Origin: Clostridia bacterium
Lineage (GTDB): Bacteria; Bacillota; Clostridia; Oscillospirales; Acutalibacteraceae
Assembly: GCA_017414705.1 (NCBI GenBank)
Contig: JAFQKX010000077.1
Location: forward strand, 1 to 44,413
Length of the DNA stretch: 44,413 bases
Direction: 5' to 3'
The stretch's first letter is position 1, and each line of letters starts with the position of its first letter. Below, in pieces: positions 18,721 through 26,603 of the stretch. The notes under the pieces were generated by a model. It had not been told where the DNA came from. It saw only the letters and a program-made list of their open reading frames with translations, and searched no databases. Position numbers and translations under genes: made by a program.

Positions 18721-19566
18721 TCAGGCTTCTTCGTCCGCAGGTCTGCCATTCTTTTCCTGCTGGGGAGACACGCCGAACCGCTTGCAGTAAGCACGGTAAA
18801 ATGTGGAATAATCATTGAATCCGCAATTTGTCGCTACCTTTTGCGCCGACATTCCGCCGCGCAGATAGTCCCTGGCTTCAATAAGCCGTTTGACGGTAAT
18901 ATAGTCACGCACCGACGTGCCGGTTGCCTGCTTGAAAATACGGCAAAGCTGAGAACGGCTGATAAAAAAGCGTTCACAGATGCGGTTGAGATCCAACGGA
19001 TCGTGCAAGTGACGATTGATATAGCGTATCATTCGTCCTGCAGTAGTGTCGTTATTTCCCGTGTCGATCGTTTCCTCGTCACGGCACAAAAAAATCTTGT
19101 ACAGCTCATTGAGCAGCGGAAACAGCGACGTGGTAATTTGCAGGCGCTGCGCGGTGGACGGCTTCTGAAAATTTCTCAAATACACCAAATGGTCGGGATC
19201 GCTGAAATCACTGTCGCGAAAACGATTCATATGTCCTGCTTCGCGATCGTAAAACGGCTTGAGCAAGGATCCTTCGGGATCAATTTGCTCTACCAGCTGC
19301 GGAGAAAAATGCAACACAGCGCGTTCGTACGGCTGAGAAGAATCCACACGAATATAATGTGATTCCGCCGGTCGCATAATCAAAATGTCGCCGCTTTGCA
19401 ACGGATACTGACTGCCTTCAATATGAAAAATCGCCTTGCCGGAATAAAAAAAACAGATCTCACATTCGTCGTGCGTATGCATCTTAAATGCATCCGAATC
19501 CGGTCGTTCATCCCGCGTGTGCGTAAAGCGAATATCGGAAAAAGAGCTCTCGTAAAGTATCGCCAT
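18721..19566 (-). CDS. AraC family transcriptional regulator (cupin sensor), hexuronate locus
   Basis: 281 residues. The N-terminal cupin sensor has the metal/ligand-type motif HTHDECEICFFYSGKAIFHIEG and later SGDILIMRPAESHYIRV. The C-terminal pair of helix-turn-helices has DLNRICERFFISRSQLCRIFKQATGTS and QKVATNCGFNDYSTFYRAYCKRFGVSPQQ. The ATG at 19566 has GGGAGGAGAA immediately upstream. The gene diverges from uxaC across a 142-base gap, so it is the likely regulator of the uronate operon. Its effector, probably a uronate or pathway intermediate, is inferred from position only. Confidence 0.9.
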   Translation of the reverse strand: MAILYESSFSDIRFTHTRDERPDSDAFKMHTHDECEICFFYSGKAIFHIEGSQYPLQSGDILIMRPAESHYIRVDSSQPYERAVLHFSPQLVEQIDPEGSLLKPFYDREAGHMNRFRDSDFSDPDHLVYLRNFQKPSTAQRLQITTSLFPLLNELYKIFLCRDEETIDTGNNDTTAGRMIRYINRHLHDPLDLNRICERFFISRSQLCRIFKQATGTSVRDYITVKRLIEARDYLRGGMSAQKVATNCGFNDYSTFYRAYCKRFGVSPQQEKNGRPADEEA

Positions 19567-19592
19567 TTCTTCTCCTCCCTCAATTTGATTGG

Positions 19593-19621
19593 AGTATAGC
19601 ATAAAACGAGACGATTTGCAA
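19593..19621 (-). promoter_or_regulatory. Promoter of the hexuronate-locus araC gene
   Basis: Minus-strand -35 TTGCAA (19616-19621) and -10 TATACT (19593-19598), spacing 17. Confidence 0.65.
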
Positions 19622-19643
19622 TATAATTTGCAACTTTTTGCAA
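19616..19643. repeat. Three TTGCAA copies in the araC-uxaC divergent gap
   Basis: TTGCAA occurs at 19616, 19628 and 19638 (start-to-start 12 and 10 bases, about one helical turn each). The first and third double as -35 elements of the two divergent promoters and the middle one has no such role. They are candidate AraC-regulator contacts, but TTGCAA also occurs at rpmB as a plain -35. Confidence 0.4.
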
Positions 19644-19667
19644 TTTTATTGTAACAGATTATATGAT
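19638..19667 (+). promoter_or_regulatory. Promoter of the hexuronate operon
   Basis: -35 TTGCAA (19638-19643) and -10 TATGAT (19662-19667), spacing 18, about 42 bases upstream of the uxaC start. An alternative -10, TACAAT, lies at 19667-19672. The non-ideal spacing fits an activator-dependent promoter. Confidence 0.5.
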
Positions 19668-19708
19668 ACAATAGTAAAAACATCTTTTATTAGGTAGGTG
19701 GACTTTTC

Positions 19709-21076
19709 TTGAAACATACATACTTACTCAAGGGTAATACCGCGCAAAAGCTATACTGCGCCGTAAAGGATCTGCCCATCATGGACTATCACTGCCATCT
19801 GTCCCCCCAGGAGATCTACGAGGATCTGCCCATTGATAACATCGGTGAGGTCTGGCTGGGCGGTGACCATTACAAATGGCGCCTGATGCGCACCGCAGGA
19901 ATTGATGAAGCCTACATTACCGGCGACGCCAGCTGGCACGATAAATTCGTGCACTACGCAAAGGCGATTGAGTTTGCGGCAGGCAACCCGCTGTACCACT
20001 GGTCGCATATGGAGCTGAGTATGTATTTCGGCATTGACGATGCTTTGTGCAGCGCCAGCGCCGAGGATATCTGGAGTCGCGCCAACGCTTACATTGAAGA
20101 ACACAAGCTCTCTGCACGCAAGCTCATTGAGCAGTCCAACGTAGAGCTGATCTGCACCACCGACGATATTGTAGATTCGTTGGAATGGCACGAGAAAATC
20201 CGCAAGGAGGGCAAGCTGAAGGCTGCCGTTCTCCCCTCCTTCCGCACCGACAATCTGCTGCTCATGCGCCGCGCGGGATATGCAGATTATCTGCAAAAGC
20301 TTTCCGATGTTTCGGGTATTGCCATCCTCTCGTTGGAGGATCTGAAGGCAGCGGTTGAAAGCCGTCTGCAGTATTTCGTCAAGATGGGCTGCAAATTCAC
20401 CGACGTGGGAATTCCCTTCTTCCCCGATCGCATCGCCGACCGTGCAGAGGCCGATGTCTCGTTTGCCAAGGTACTGCGCGGCGAAGCTCTGACCGACGCC
20501 GAATATCTCGGATTGGTCGGGCATCTCTATGTTTTCCTTGGCGCGTTGTACGCCAAGTACGATCTGGTCATGCAATGGCATCTGTCGGTCATCCGCAATG
20601 CAAACTCCGTCTACTTTGACCGTTTGGGCGGTGACTGCGGCGTGGACTGTGTGGGCGATCCCGTCCCCGGTGCCGATCTGGTGCGTTTGCTGGATGCCAT
20701 CAACCGCACCAGCAAACTGCCTGAGACGATCCTGTACACGCTGACCCCCGCAAACAAGGAGCAGATCGGGTCCATTGCGGGCTCCTTCCCCCGTGTGCGC
20801 TGCGGCGCGGCGTGGTGGTTCTGCGATCACAAGCGCGGCATTGAGGATGAGATCAAAGTTATCTCGGAAAACGGCTCCCTGGGGGCGTTTTTGGGAATGC
20901 TGACCGACTCGCGCAGCTTCCTTTCCTATGCCAGACACGACTATTTCCGTCGGATTCTGTGCAGTGTGATCGGCGAATGGGTAGACGCTGATGAGTATGA
21001 TGATGCACCGGCAGCAACGCTTGTCGCACGCATTTGTTATCAAAATCTGAAAGAATTGGTAGGTGGCACAAAATGA
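19709..21076 (+). CDS. uxaC: Glucuronate isomerase (UxaC)
   Basis: UxaC converts D-glucuronate to D-fructuronate (and galacturonate to tagaturonate) in the cytoplasm, the first step of the hexuronate pathway. The 455 residues have the amidohydrolase-fold metal motif MDYHCHLSPQEI and the family blocks GGDHYKWRLMR, WHLSVIRNANS and WWFCDHKRGIEDEI. GMLTDSRSFLSYARHDYFRRILC is also present. It starts at TTG (19709), 8 bases after AGGTAGGTGG, and no suitable ATG is nearby. Its stop overlaps the uxuA ATG as ATGA. It is the first gene of a ten-gene operon. Confidence 0.96.
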   Translation: MKHTYLLKGNTAQKLYCAVKDLPIMDYHCHLSPQEIYEDLPIDNIGEVWLGGDHYKWRLMRTAGIDEAYITGDASWHDKFVHYAKAIEFAAGNPLYHWSHMELSMYFGIDDALCSASAEDIWSRANAYIEEHKLSARKLIEQSNVELICTTDDIVDSLEWHEKIRKEGKLKAAVLPSFRTDNLLLMRRAGYADYLQKLSDVSGIAILSLEDLKAAVESRLQYFVKMGCKFTDVGIPFFPDRIADRAEADVSFAKVLRGEALTDAEYLGLVGHLYVFLGALYAKYDLVMQWHLSVIRNANSVYFDRLGGDCGVDCVGDPVPGADLVRLLDAINRTSKLPETILYTLTPANKEQIGSIAGSFPRVRCGAAWWFCDHKRGIEDEIKVISENGSLGAFLGMLTDSRSFLSYARHDYFRRILCSVIGEWVDADEYDDAPAATLVARICYQNLKELVGGTK

Positions 21077-22113
21077 AAATGACCTTCCGTTGGTACGGGG
21101 AATCCGATCCCGTAACCTTATCACAGATCCGACAGATCCCCACCATGACGGGTATCGTTTCGGCGGTATACGACGTCAAGCCGGGCGGTTTGTGGAGCGA
21201 AGAAAGCATCAACAACATCAAAAAGCAAGCCAACGACAACGGTTTGGAATTTGAGGTTGTAGAAAGCGTTCCCGTTCCCGAGGACATCAAGCTGGGCAAC
21301 GAGAAAGCTCCTCAATTGATTGAAAATTACTGTGAAAACGTACGCCGTCTGGGCAAGGCAGGCGTCAAGTGCATCTGCTATAACTTCATGCCGGTGTTCG
21401 ACTGGCTGCGCAGCGAGCTGGAGCATCAGCAGGCTGACGGTGCCAACGCGTTGGCATACGATCACAACACGGTTTTGGCCATGGACCCGCTCAAGGGCGA
21501 TCTGGCACTGCCCGGTTGGGACGCAAGCTACACCAAGGAAGAGCTCAAGGGCTTATTGCTCGCTTATCAGGAATTGGGCGAGGAAAAGCTGTGGAACAAT
21601 ATGCAGACCTTCCTGGAGGCCGTCATTCCCGTAGCGAAAGAGGTTGGCGTCAACATGGCCATCCATCCCGACGATCCCCCCTGGGGCATGTTCGGTCTGC
21701 CTCGTATTATCACCAACAAGAAAAATCTGACCCGTTTCCTCAAGCTGGTGGACGAGACCAACAACGGCTTGACGCTGTGCACCGGATCGCTGGGCGCCAA
21801 TCCCGACAACGATCTGATCGATATGGTGCGCTCCTTTGAGGGCCGCATTCACTTCATGCATATGCGCAACATCAAGCACACCGGTCCCCTGCAGTTTGAA
21901 GAAGTGGGACATCCCACCGAATGCGGCTCGTTGGATCTGTACGGCATTGCCAAGGCGTTGGTGGACACCAACTTTGACGGTTACGTCAGACCCGACCACG
22001 GTCGTATGATCTGGGGTGAAAAGGGTCGCTACGGCTACGGCCTGTTTGACCGCGCTTTGGGCGCCACCTATTTGGCAGGTTTATTTGAGGGTATTGAAAA
22101 GACCGTAAAATAA
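21073..22113 (+). CDS. uxuA: Mannonate dehydratase (UxuA)
   Basis: UxuA dehydrates D-mannonate to 2-keto-3-deoxygluconate (KDG). The 346 residues start MKMTFRWYGESDPVTL and carry the family blocks YNFMPVFDWLRSEL, MAIHPDDPPWGMFGLPRI, LCTGSLGANPDND and HFMHMRNIKHTG, followed by VRPDHGRMIWGE. These hold the His, Cys and Asp residues of the metal site. The ATG overlaps the uxaC stop by four bases and has AGGTGG upstream, so the two are translationally coupled. A TIM-barrel epimerase-like gene follows after 13 bases. Length and motifs are normal. Confidence 0.96.
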   Translation: MKMTFRWYGESDPVTLSQIRQIPTMTGIVSAVYDVKPGGLWSEESINNIKKQANDNGLEFEVVESVPVPEDIKLGNEKAPQLIENYCENVRRLGKAGVKCICYNFMPVFDWLRSELEHQQADGANALAYDHNTVLAMDPLKGDLALPGWDASYTKEELKGLLLAYQELGEEKLWNNMQTFLEAVIPVAKEVGVNMAIHPDDPPWGMFGLPRIITNKKNLTRFLKLVDETNNGLTLCTGSLGANPDNDLIDMVRSFEGRIHFMHMRNIKHTGPLQFEEVGHPTECGSLDLYGIAKALVDTNFDGYVRPDHGRMIWGEKGRYGYGLFDRALGATYLAGLFEGIEKTVK

Positions 22114-22126
22114 GCGAGAAATTTCT

Positions 22127-22897
22127 ATGAAATTAGGCATTTGCACCAACAAAGATTTTGATGCGGTCGCCCGCGCCGGTTACGATTATATTGAGACTGC
22201 TTTTTGCCTGTTGGTCGAACAGAGCGCGGATGAATTTGCGGCCTACAAAAAATCGATCCTGGACACCGGGCTGAAGGCCGAGACCTTCAACTGCTTCTTC
22301 CGCGGCGACGTTGCGCTGGTGGGTGAAAAGGTAGATCTCAAGCTGATCGCGGACTTTACCCGCAAGGGTATGCAGCGTGCTGCGCAGTTAGGCGGTGAGG
22401 TTGCCGTCATCGGCAGCGGTGCAGCCCGTACCATTCCAGACAGCTGCGACCGCAAGCAAGCGGTAGAGCAATTTGCCTCGGTGTTGGATCTTTGCGCCGA
22501 CATTGCCGGTGAATACGGTATGAAGATCGTGGTGGAGCCGCTCAATGCCAAGGAGACGAATTTCGTCAATACCGTGACAGAGGGCTTGGAGCTTGCCCGC
22601 ATGGTCAACAACCCCAACGTAGGCGGTTTGGTGGATTTCTATCACGCACATCTGAGCGGAGAATCCTTGGAGACCGTTGAGACGGCAGGCGATGCTTTAT
22701 TTCACGCTCATTTGGCGCGCGCCAACGCTGACCGTGACATCCCCGTAACGTCTCAGGATCTGGAATATTGCAAGCGCTGGGCACAGGCGCTCAAAACCTG
22801 CGGTTATAACAAGCGCTTGAGTCTGGAATGCATCCATAGCAGAAGCTTTGAAGAATCGATTATTGCGGCACGGCCCGCGATGGAATTATTTCTTTAA
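22127..22897 (+). CDS. Sugar isomerase/epimerase-like TIM-barrel protein (tagatose-3-epimerase-like)
   Basis: 256 residues of the xylose-isomerase-like/AP-endonuclease-2 superfamily. The likely divalent-metal ligands are in the expected order: Glu in MKIVVEPLNAKETNFVNTV, Asp in GGLVDFYHAHLSG, His in FHAHLARAN and Glu in LSLECIHSRSFEE. A phosphate- or sugar-contact loop GSGAARTIPD is also visible. This arrangement resembles ketose 3-epimerases and hydroxypyruvate-isomerase-like proteins. It lies between uxuA and uxuB with 13- and 24-base gaps. Classical glucuronate breakdown needs no such enzyme, so it probably handles a related uronate or keto-sugar. The exact reaction is unknown. Confidence 0.82.
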   Translation: MKLGICTNKDFDAVARAGYDYIETAFCLLVEQSADEFAAYKKSILDTGLKAETFNCFFRGDVALVGEKVDLKLIADFTRKGMQRAAQLGGEVAVIGSGAARTIPDSCDRKQAVEQFASVLDLCADIAGEYGMKIVVEPLNAKETNFVNTVTEGLELARMVNNPNVGGLVDFYHAHLSGESLETVETAGDALFHAHLARANADRDIPVTSQDLEYCKRWAQALKTCGYNKRLSLECIHSRSFEESIIAARPAMELFL

Positions 22898-22921
22898 TTA
22901 TTTTGGAAGGGAAGTAAATTT

Positions 22922-23746
22922 ATGAGTAAAACGATCGTTATTACCGGCGCGGGCGGCATTCTGTGCTCCTCGTTTGCCAAGCATCTGGCAAAGGCGGGAC
23001 ACCGCATTGCCGTTTTGGATCTGAATATTGACGCCGCGCAGGCGGTTGCTGATGAAATTACGGCAGCCGGCGGCAAAGCCATTGCCTACAAGACCAACGT
23101 GTTAGACAAAGCAAATCTGCAGCAAGTCCACGATCAGATCGTCAAGGACTTGGGCAAATGTGAGATCCTCATCAACGGTGCCGGCGGCAACAATCCCAAG
23201 TGCACCACTAAAAACGAGACCTATCAGCCCGGTGACGAGAGCGCCGAGGATTATCTGACCTTCTTTAACATTGACGAAGCCGGATTTGACTTTGTCTTTG
23301 ACCTCAACCTCAAGGGCGTTTTGCTGCCCACGCAGGTCTTCCTGCCTGACATGCTGGGCGTTGCGGGCTGCTGCGTGCTCAACATTTCTTCCATGAACGC
23401 CTACCGTCCGTTGACCAAGATTCCCGCTTACAGCGCCGCAAAATCCGCGGTGGGCAACTTCACCCAATGGCTGGCGGTGCATTTTGCAGAGCAGAACATC
23501 CGCGTGAACGCCATTGCTCCCGGATTTTTCGTCACCAATCAGAACCGTGCCATGCTGTTCAACGCAGACGGCACCCCCACTCCCCGCACCGGCAAGATCC
23601 TTGCCGCTACGCCCATGAAGCGGTTTGGCGAGGCCGAGGAGCTGCTCGGCACGCTGGATTTCTTGTTGGATGAAACCAAAGCAGGCTTCGTAACCGGTAT
23701 TACCATTCCCGTGGACGGCGGCTTCTCCGCATACTCGGGCGTGTAA
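22922..23746 (+). CDS. uxuB: Short-chain-dehydrogenase-type fructuronate reductase (D-mannonate oxidoreductase)
   Basis: 274 residues of the SDR family. The nucleotide-binding glycine motif ITGAGGILCSSFAKHLA is followed by INGAGGNNPKCTT, catalytic Ser in LNISSMNAY and the YSAAK catalytic motif, with C-terminal GFVTGITIPVDGGFSAYSGV. The GAGGNNPKCTT segment and overall form match the Bacillus YjmF/UxuB-type enzymes that reduce fructuronate to mannonate. They are unrelated to the long-chain E. coli UxuB. The setting between uxuA and the KDG genes supports this. GGAAGGGAAG precedes the ATG. The substrate call depends on both similarity and context. Confidence 0.87.
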   Translation: MSKTIVITGAGGILCSSFAKHLAKAGHRIAVLDLNIDAAQAVADEITAAGGKAIAYKTNVLDKANLQQVHDQIVKDLGKCEILINGAGGNNPKCTTKNETYQPGDESAEDYLTFFNIDEAGFDFVFDLNLKGVLLPTQVFLPDMLGVAGCCVLNISSMNAYRPLTKIPAYSAAKSAVGNFTQWLAVHFAEQNIRVNAIAPGFFVTNQNRAMLFNADGTPTPRTGKILAATPMKRFGEAEELLGTLDFLLDETKAGFVTGITIPVDGGFSAYSGV

Positions 23747-23760
23747 AAAGGAGAAGAAAT

Positions 23761-24606
23761 ATGAGCAATATTCGCATTTTTGCATTTGCAGATGAATCCA
23801 GCCCTATGATCGATCAGCAGATCGTTGCCATGCACCGCAACGGTTTGCAGGGTCTTGAAATTCGTAACGTTGACAATGAGAATGTGTCCTTTATCTCCTT
23901 GGAAAAAGCAAAAGAAGTGCGCAAAAAAATGGACGATGCCGGACTGATCACCTGGTCTATCGGCTCGCCCATCGGCAAGATCGACATCGAAAAGGACGAC
24001 TTTGCAAAGCATTTGGACGTCTTCCGTCACACCTTGGAGCTTGCTGATATTCTGGGTGCGGAAAACATCCGCTTATTCTCCTTCTTCATTCCGGAAGGCA
24101 AAGATCCCGCCGATTACAAAAACGAGGTCATTGACCGTATGGGCGCTTTTGCCGACGCAGCGAAGGGCAGTAATGTAGTTTTGTGCCATGAGAATGAAAA
24201 AGGCATTTACGGCGATATGGCCAACCGTTGCCTTGAGGTTTTGCAGGCGGTTCCTTCCATCAAAGGAATTTTTGATCCCGCCAACTTTGTGCAATGCGGG
24301 CAGGACACTCTGCAGGCTTGGAACTTACTCAAGCCCTACATCAAGTATATGCACATCAAGGATGCGCTGGCAGACGGCAACGTTGTTCCCGCAGGTCAAG
24401 GCATCGGAAACGTCAAGCAGATCGTGGGCGACTTCATTGCCAACGGCGGCAAGGAATTTACGCTGGAACCGCACCTGGCGGTCTTTGCAGGTCTCAGCGC
24501 TCTGGAGCGCGAAAACGAAAAGAGCGTTGTAGGACATCAATTTGTTTACGAGAGCAACGAGCAGGCATTTGATGCTGCTTGCAATGCATTCAAGTGTCTT
24601 TTATAA
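23761..24606 (+). CDS. Sugar phosphate isomerase/epimerase-like TIM-barrel protein
   Basis: 281 residues starting MSNIRIFAFADESSPMIDQQIVAMHRNGLQGLEIR. This opening is typical of a subgroup of the xylose-isomerase-like TIM-barrel family found in gut Firmicutes near Gfo/Idh/MocA genes. Candidate metal ligands are VLCHENEKGIYGD (Glu), IKGIFDPANF (Asp), YMHIKDALADG (His) and FTLEPHLAVF (Glu). Its sequence is clearly different from the other two TIM-barrel proteins in this operon, so the three are not recent copies. It follows uxuB by 14 bases, with AAAGGAGAAG as ribosome site. Its substrate is not known. Confidence 0.82.
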   Translation: MSNIRIFAFADESSPMIDQQIVAMHRNGLQGLEIRNVDNENVSFISLEKAKEVRKKMDDAGLITWSIGSPIGKIDIEKDDFAKHLDVFRHTLELADILGAENIRLFSFFIPEGKDPADYKNEVIDRMGAFADAAKGSNVVLCHENEKGIYGDMANRCLEVLQAVPSIKGIFDPANFVQCGQDTLQAWNLLKPYIKYMHIKDALADGNVVPAGQGIGNVKQIVGDFIANGGKEFTLEPHLAVFAGLSALERENEKSVVGHQFVYESNEQAFDAACNAFKCLL

Positions 24607-24620
24607 CAAGGAGGTCTGTT

Positions 24621-25367
24621 ATGGATATCGGCGCTCAATTATTTACCGTGCGTGAATTTTGCAAAACACCCAAGGATCTTTCAGAGACTTTAAAAAAGGT
24701 TGCCGACATCGGATATGAAACGGTGCAGATTTCCGGCACCTGTGATTATGATCCATCTTGGCTGCGGGAGCAGCTGCAGCAAAACGGTCTGCGCTGTGTG
24801 CTTACGCACGTTGCCGCACAAAAGTTGGAACAAGATGCTGCTGCGGTTGCCCGCGATCACGATGTATTTGACTGTGATCTGGTTGGGCTGGGATATTTCC
24901 CTTTTTTTAATGAAAACCAGACCTCGCAGGATTTTATCCGTCGGTTTGGTCCGGTAGCAAAGACGCTGCAGGAAAACGGAAAGCATTTTTGCTATCACCA
25001 TCATGCGCACGAATTTGCCAAAGAAGACGGAAATCTGATCCTGCAGATCCTGTGCGATGCCTTCGACAAAGATGAATTATACATTACGGCAGACACCTAT
25101 TGGATGCAAGCCGGCGGCGTGAGTCCCGAACTTTGGTTAAAGAAGCTGTCCGGTCGTATTCCCTGCGTGCATTGTAAGGACATTTCTTTTGACCGAAAGA
25201 TGATGCCGGTCGGCGAGGGTAACCTCAACTGGGACGGCATTCTGTCAATTGCTCAGTCCTGCGGTACCCGTCATTTGTTGGTGGAGCAGGATGATTGTAA
25301 CGGCGAGGACCCGTTTGACTGTCTCAAGCGCAGTTTTTGTAATCTACGCGCAATGTTAGGACAATAA
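24621..25367 (+). CDS. Sugar phosphate isomerase/epimerase-like TIM-barrel protein (GAQLFTVR type)
   Basis: 248 residues starting MDIGAQLFTVREFCKTPKD, the opening of a third xylose-isomerase-like subgroup. Visible active-site blocks are LRCVLTHVAAQ, FCYHHHAHEFAKEDG, YITADTYWMQAGG, IPCVHCKDISFDRKMMPVGEGNLNWDGIL and LLVEQDDC. They carry the Glu/Asp/His/Glu metal set. Relatives often sit beside Gfo/Idh/MocA dehydrogenases, and some members of this superfamily act on 3-keto-sugars by epimerisation or beta-elimination. The ATG at 24621 follows AAGGAGGT. Two such dehydrogenases come directly after it. The function is a prediction only. Confidence 0.82.
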   Translation: MDIGAQLFTVREFCKTPKDLSETLKKVADIGYETVQISGTCDYDPSWLREQLQQNGLRCVLTHVAAQKLEQDAAAVARDHDVFDCDLVGLGYFPFFNENQTSQDFIRRFGPVAKTLQENGKHFCYHHHAHEFAKEDGNLILQILCDAFDKDELYITADTYWMQAGGVSPELWLKKLSGRIPCVHCKDISFDRKMMPVGEGNLNWDGILSIAQSCGTRHLLVEQDDCNGEDPFDCLKRSFCNLRAMLGQ

Positions 25368-25401
25368 TTTGAATCGAACCTGTATAAAAGGAGAATCCAT
25401 T

Positions 25402-26574
25402 ATGGAAAAGAAAATCAGACTTGGCATTATCGGTTTGGGCAATATGGGAACCGCTCACGCCAAAAATATTTTAGAAGGAAAATGTCCCGAGATCGTGATC
25501 ACCGCAGTGGCTGACCGCAACGAAGATCGCCTTAATTGGGCGAAAGAAAATCTGCCGGGTGTCACCTGCTTTACCGACCCCATTGAATTGATGGACAGCG
25601 GACTGGTAGACGGATGTCTCATCAGCGTGCCGCACTACGATCATCCCACCTACTCCATCGCCTGCATGCAGCGCGGTCTGCACGTCATGTGCGAAAAGCC
25701 TGCCGGCGTTTACACCAGGCAGGTGCGTGAAATGATTGCAGAATCCGAGAAGCATCCCGAGGTCGTTTTTGGTATGATGTTTAATCAGCGCACCAATCAT
25801 ATTTATCGCAAGATGCGCGAGCTGGTGCAGTCGGGCGACTACGGTCAGATCCGCCGCACCAACTGGATCATTACCGATTGGTACCGTCCGCAGTGCTATT
25901 ATGATTCGGGCGATTGGCGTGCAACCTGGAGCGGCGAGGGCGGCGGCGTGCTGCTCAACCAATGTCCGCATCAGCTGGATCTGTGGCAATGGATCTGCGG
26001 TATGCCGGTCAAGGTGCAGGCACATCTGCAGTTTGGAAAATGGCACGACATTGAGGTGGAGGACGACGTGACCACCTATGTGGAATATGCAAATGGTGCC
26101 ACCGGCGTATTTGTGACCACCACGGGCGATGCGCGCGGCACCAACCGCTTTGAGATCCAGATGGACAAAGCAAAAATCGTTGCAGAAGGCAATGATCTCA
26201 AAGTCATCGAATTTGACGTCAGCGAGCCTGAATTCTCCAAGACCAACGAACAACCGTTTGGCAATCTGACCTCGCACAATCTTGAAATCGTGACGGATGG
26301 TAAAAACGAGCAGCACGTTGGCGTGCTCAACGCTTGGGCAGGCGCCATTCTGCGCGGTGAGCCGCTGGTGGCTGCAGGTGCAGAGGGCATCAACGGTCTG
26401 ACGCTGTCCAACGCCATGCATTTGTCCGCCTTCCTGGGCAAGGCGGTGGAGCTGCCGTTTGATGAGGATCTGTATTACGAAGAGCTGATGAAGCGCGTTG
26501 CCACCTCCCGCCGCAAGACCAATGTCAAGGCGGTCGTAGCTGACACCAGCGCTTCTTATGCGGGCAATCAATAA
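25402..26574 (+). CDS. Gfo/Idh/MocA family oxidoreductase (copy 1)
   Basis: 390 residues of an NAD(P)-dependent sugar/polyol dehydrogenase family. The Rossmann motif is LGIIGLGNMGTAHAKNILE, the catalytic-Lys motif is MCEKPAG, and GGGVLLNQCPHQLDLWQWICGMP carries the likely catalytic His. The C-terminal domain contains YVEYANGATGVFVTTTGD. The ATG at 25402 has AAAAGGAG upstream. It shares long identical blocks with the next gene, so the two are tandem paralogues. Family members oxidise a sugar hydroxyl, often at C3 of glucosides, or inositol. No such step occurs in the standard glucuronate route. Confidence 0.88.
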   Translation: MEKKIRLGIIGLGNMGTAHAKNILEGKCPEIVITAVADRNEDRLNWAKENLPGVTCFTDPIELMDSGLVDGCLISVPHYDHPTYSIACMQRGLHVMCEKPAGVYTRQVREMIAESEKHPEVVFGMMFNQRTNHIYRKMRELVQSGDYGQIRRTNWIITDWYRPQCYYDSGDWRATWSGEGGGVLLNQCPHQLDLWQWICGMPVKVQAHLQFGKWHDIEVEDDVTTYVEYANGATGVFVTTTGDARGTNRFEIQMDKAKIVAEGNDLKVIEFDVSEPEFSKTNEQPFGNLTSHNLEIVTDGKNEQHVGVLNAWAGAILRGEPLVAAGAEGINGLTLSNAMHLSAFLGKAVELPFDEDLYYEELMKRVATSRRKTNVKAVVADTSASYAGNQ

Positions 26575-26603
26575 TCCGTATCGGGATCAAAAGGAAGATC
26601 TTT

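Noticed and set aside
19751-21124. Minus-strand open frame opposite uxaC
   Set aside because: A shadow of a clear glucuronate isomerase gene, without motifs or a ribosome site.
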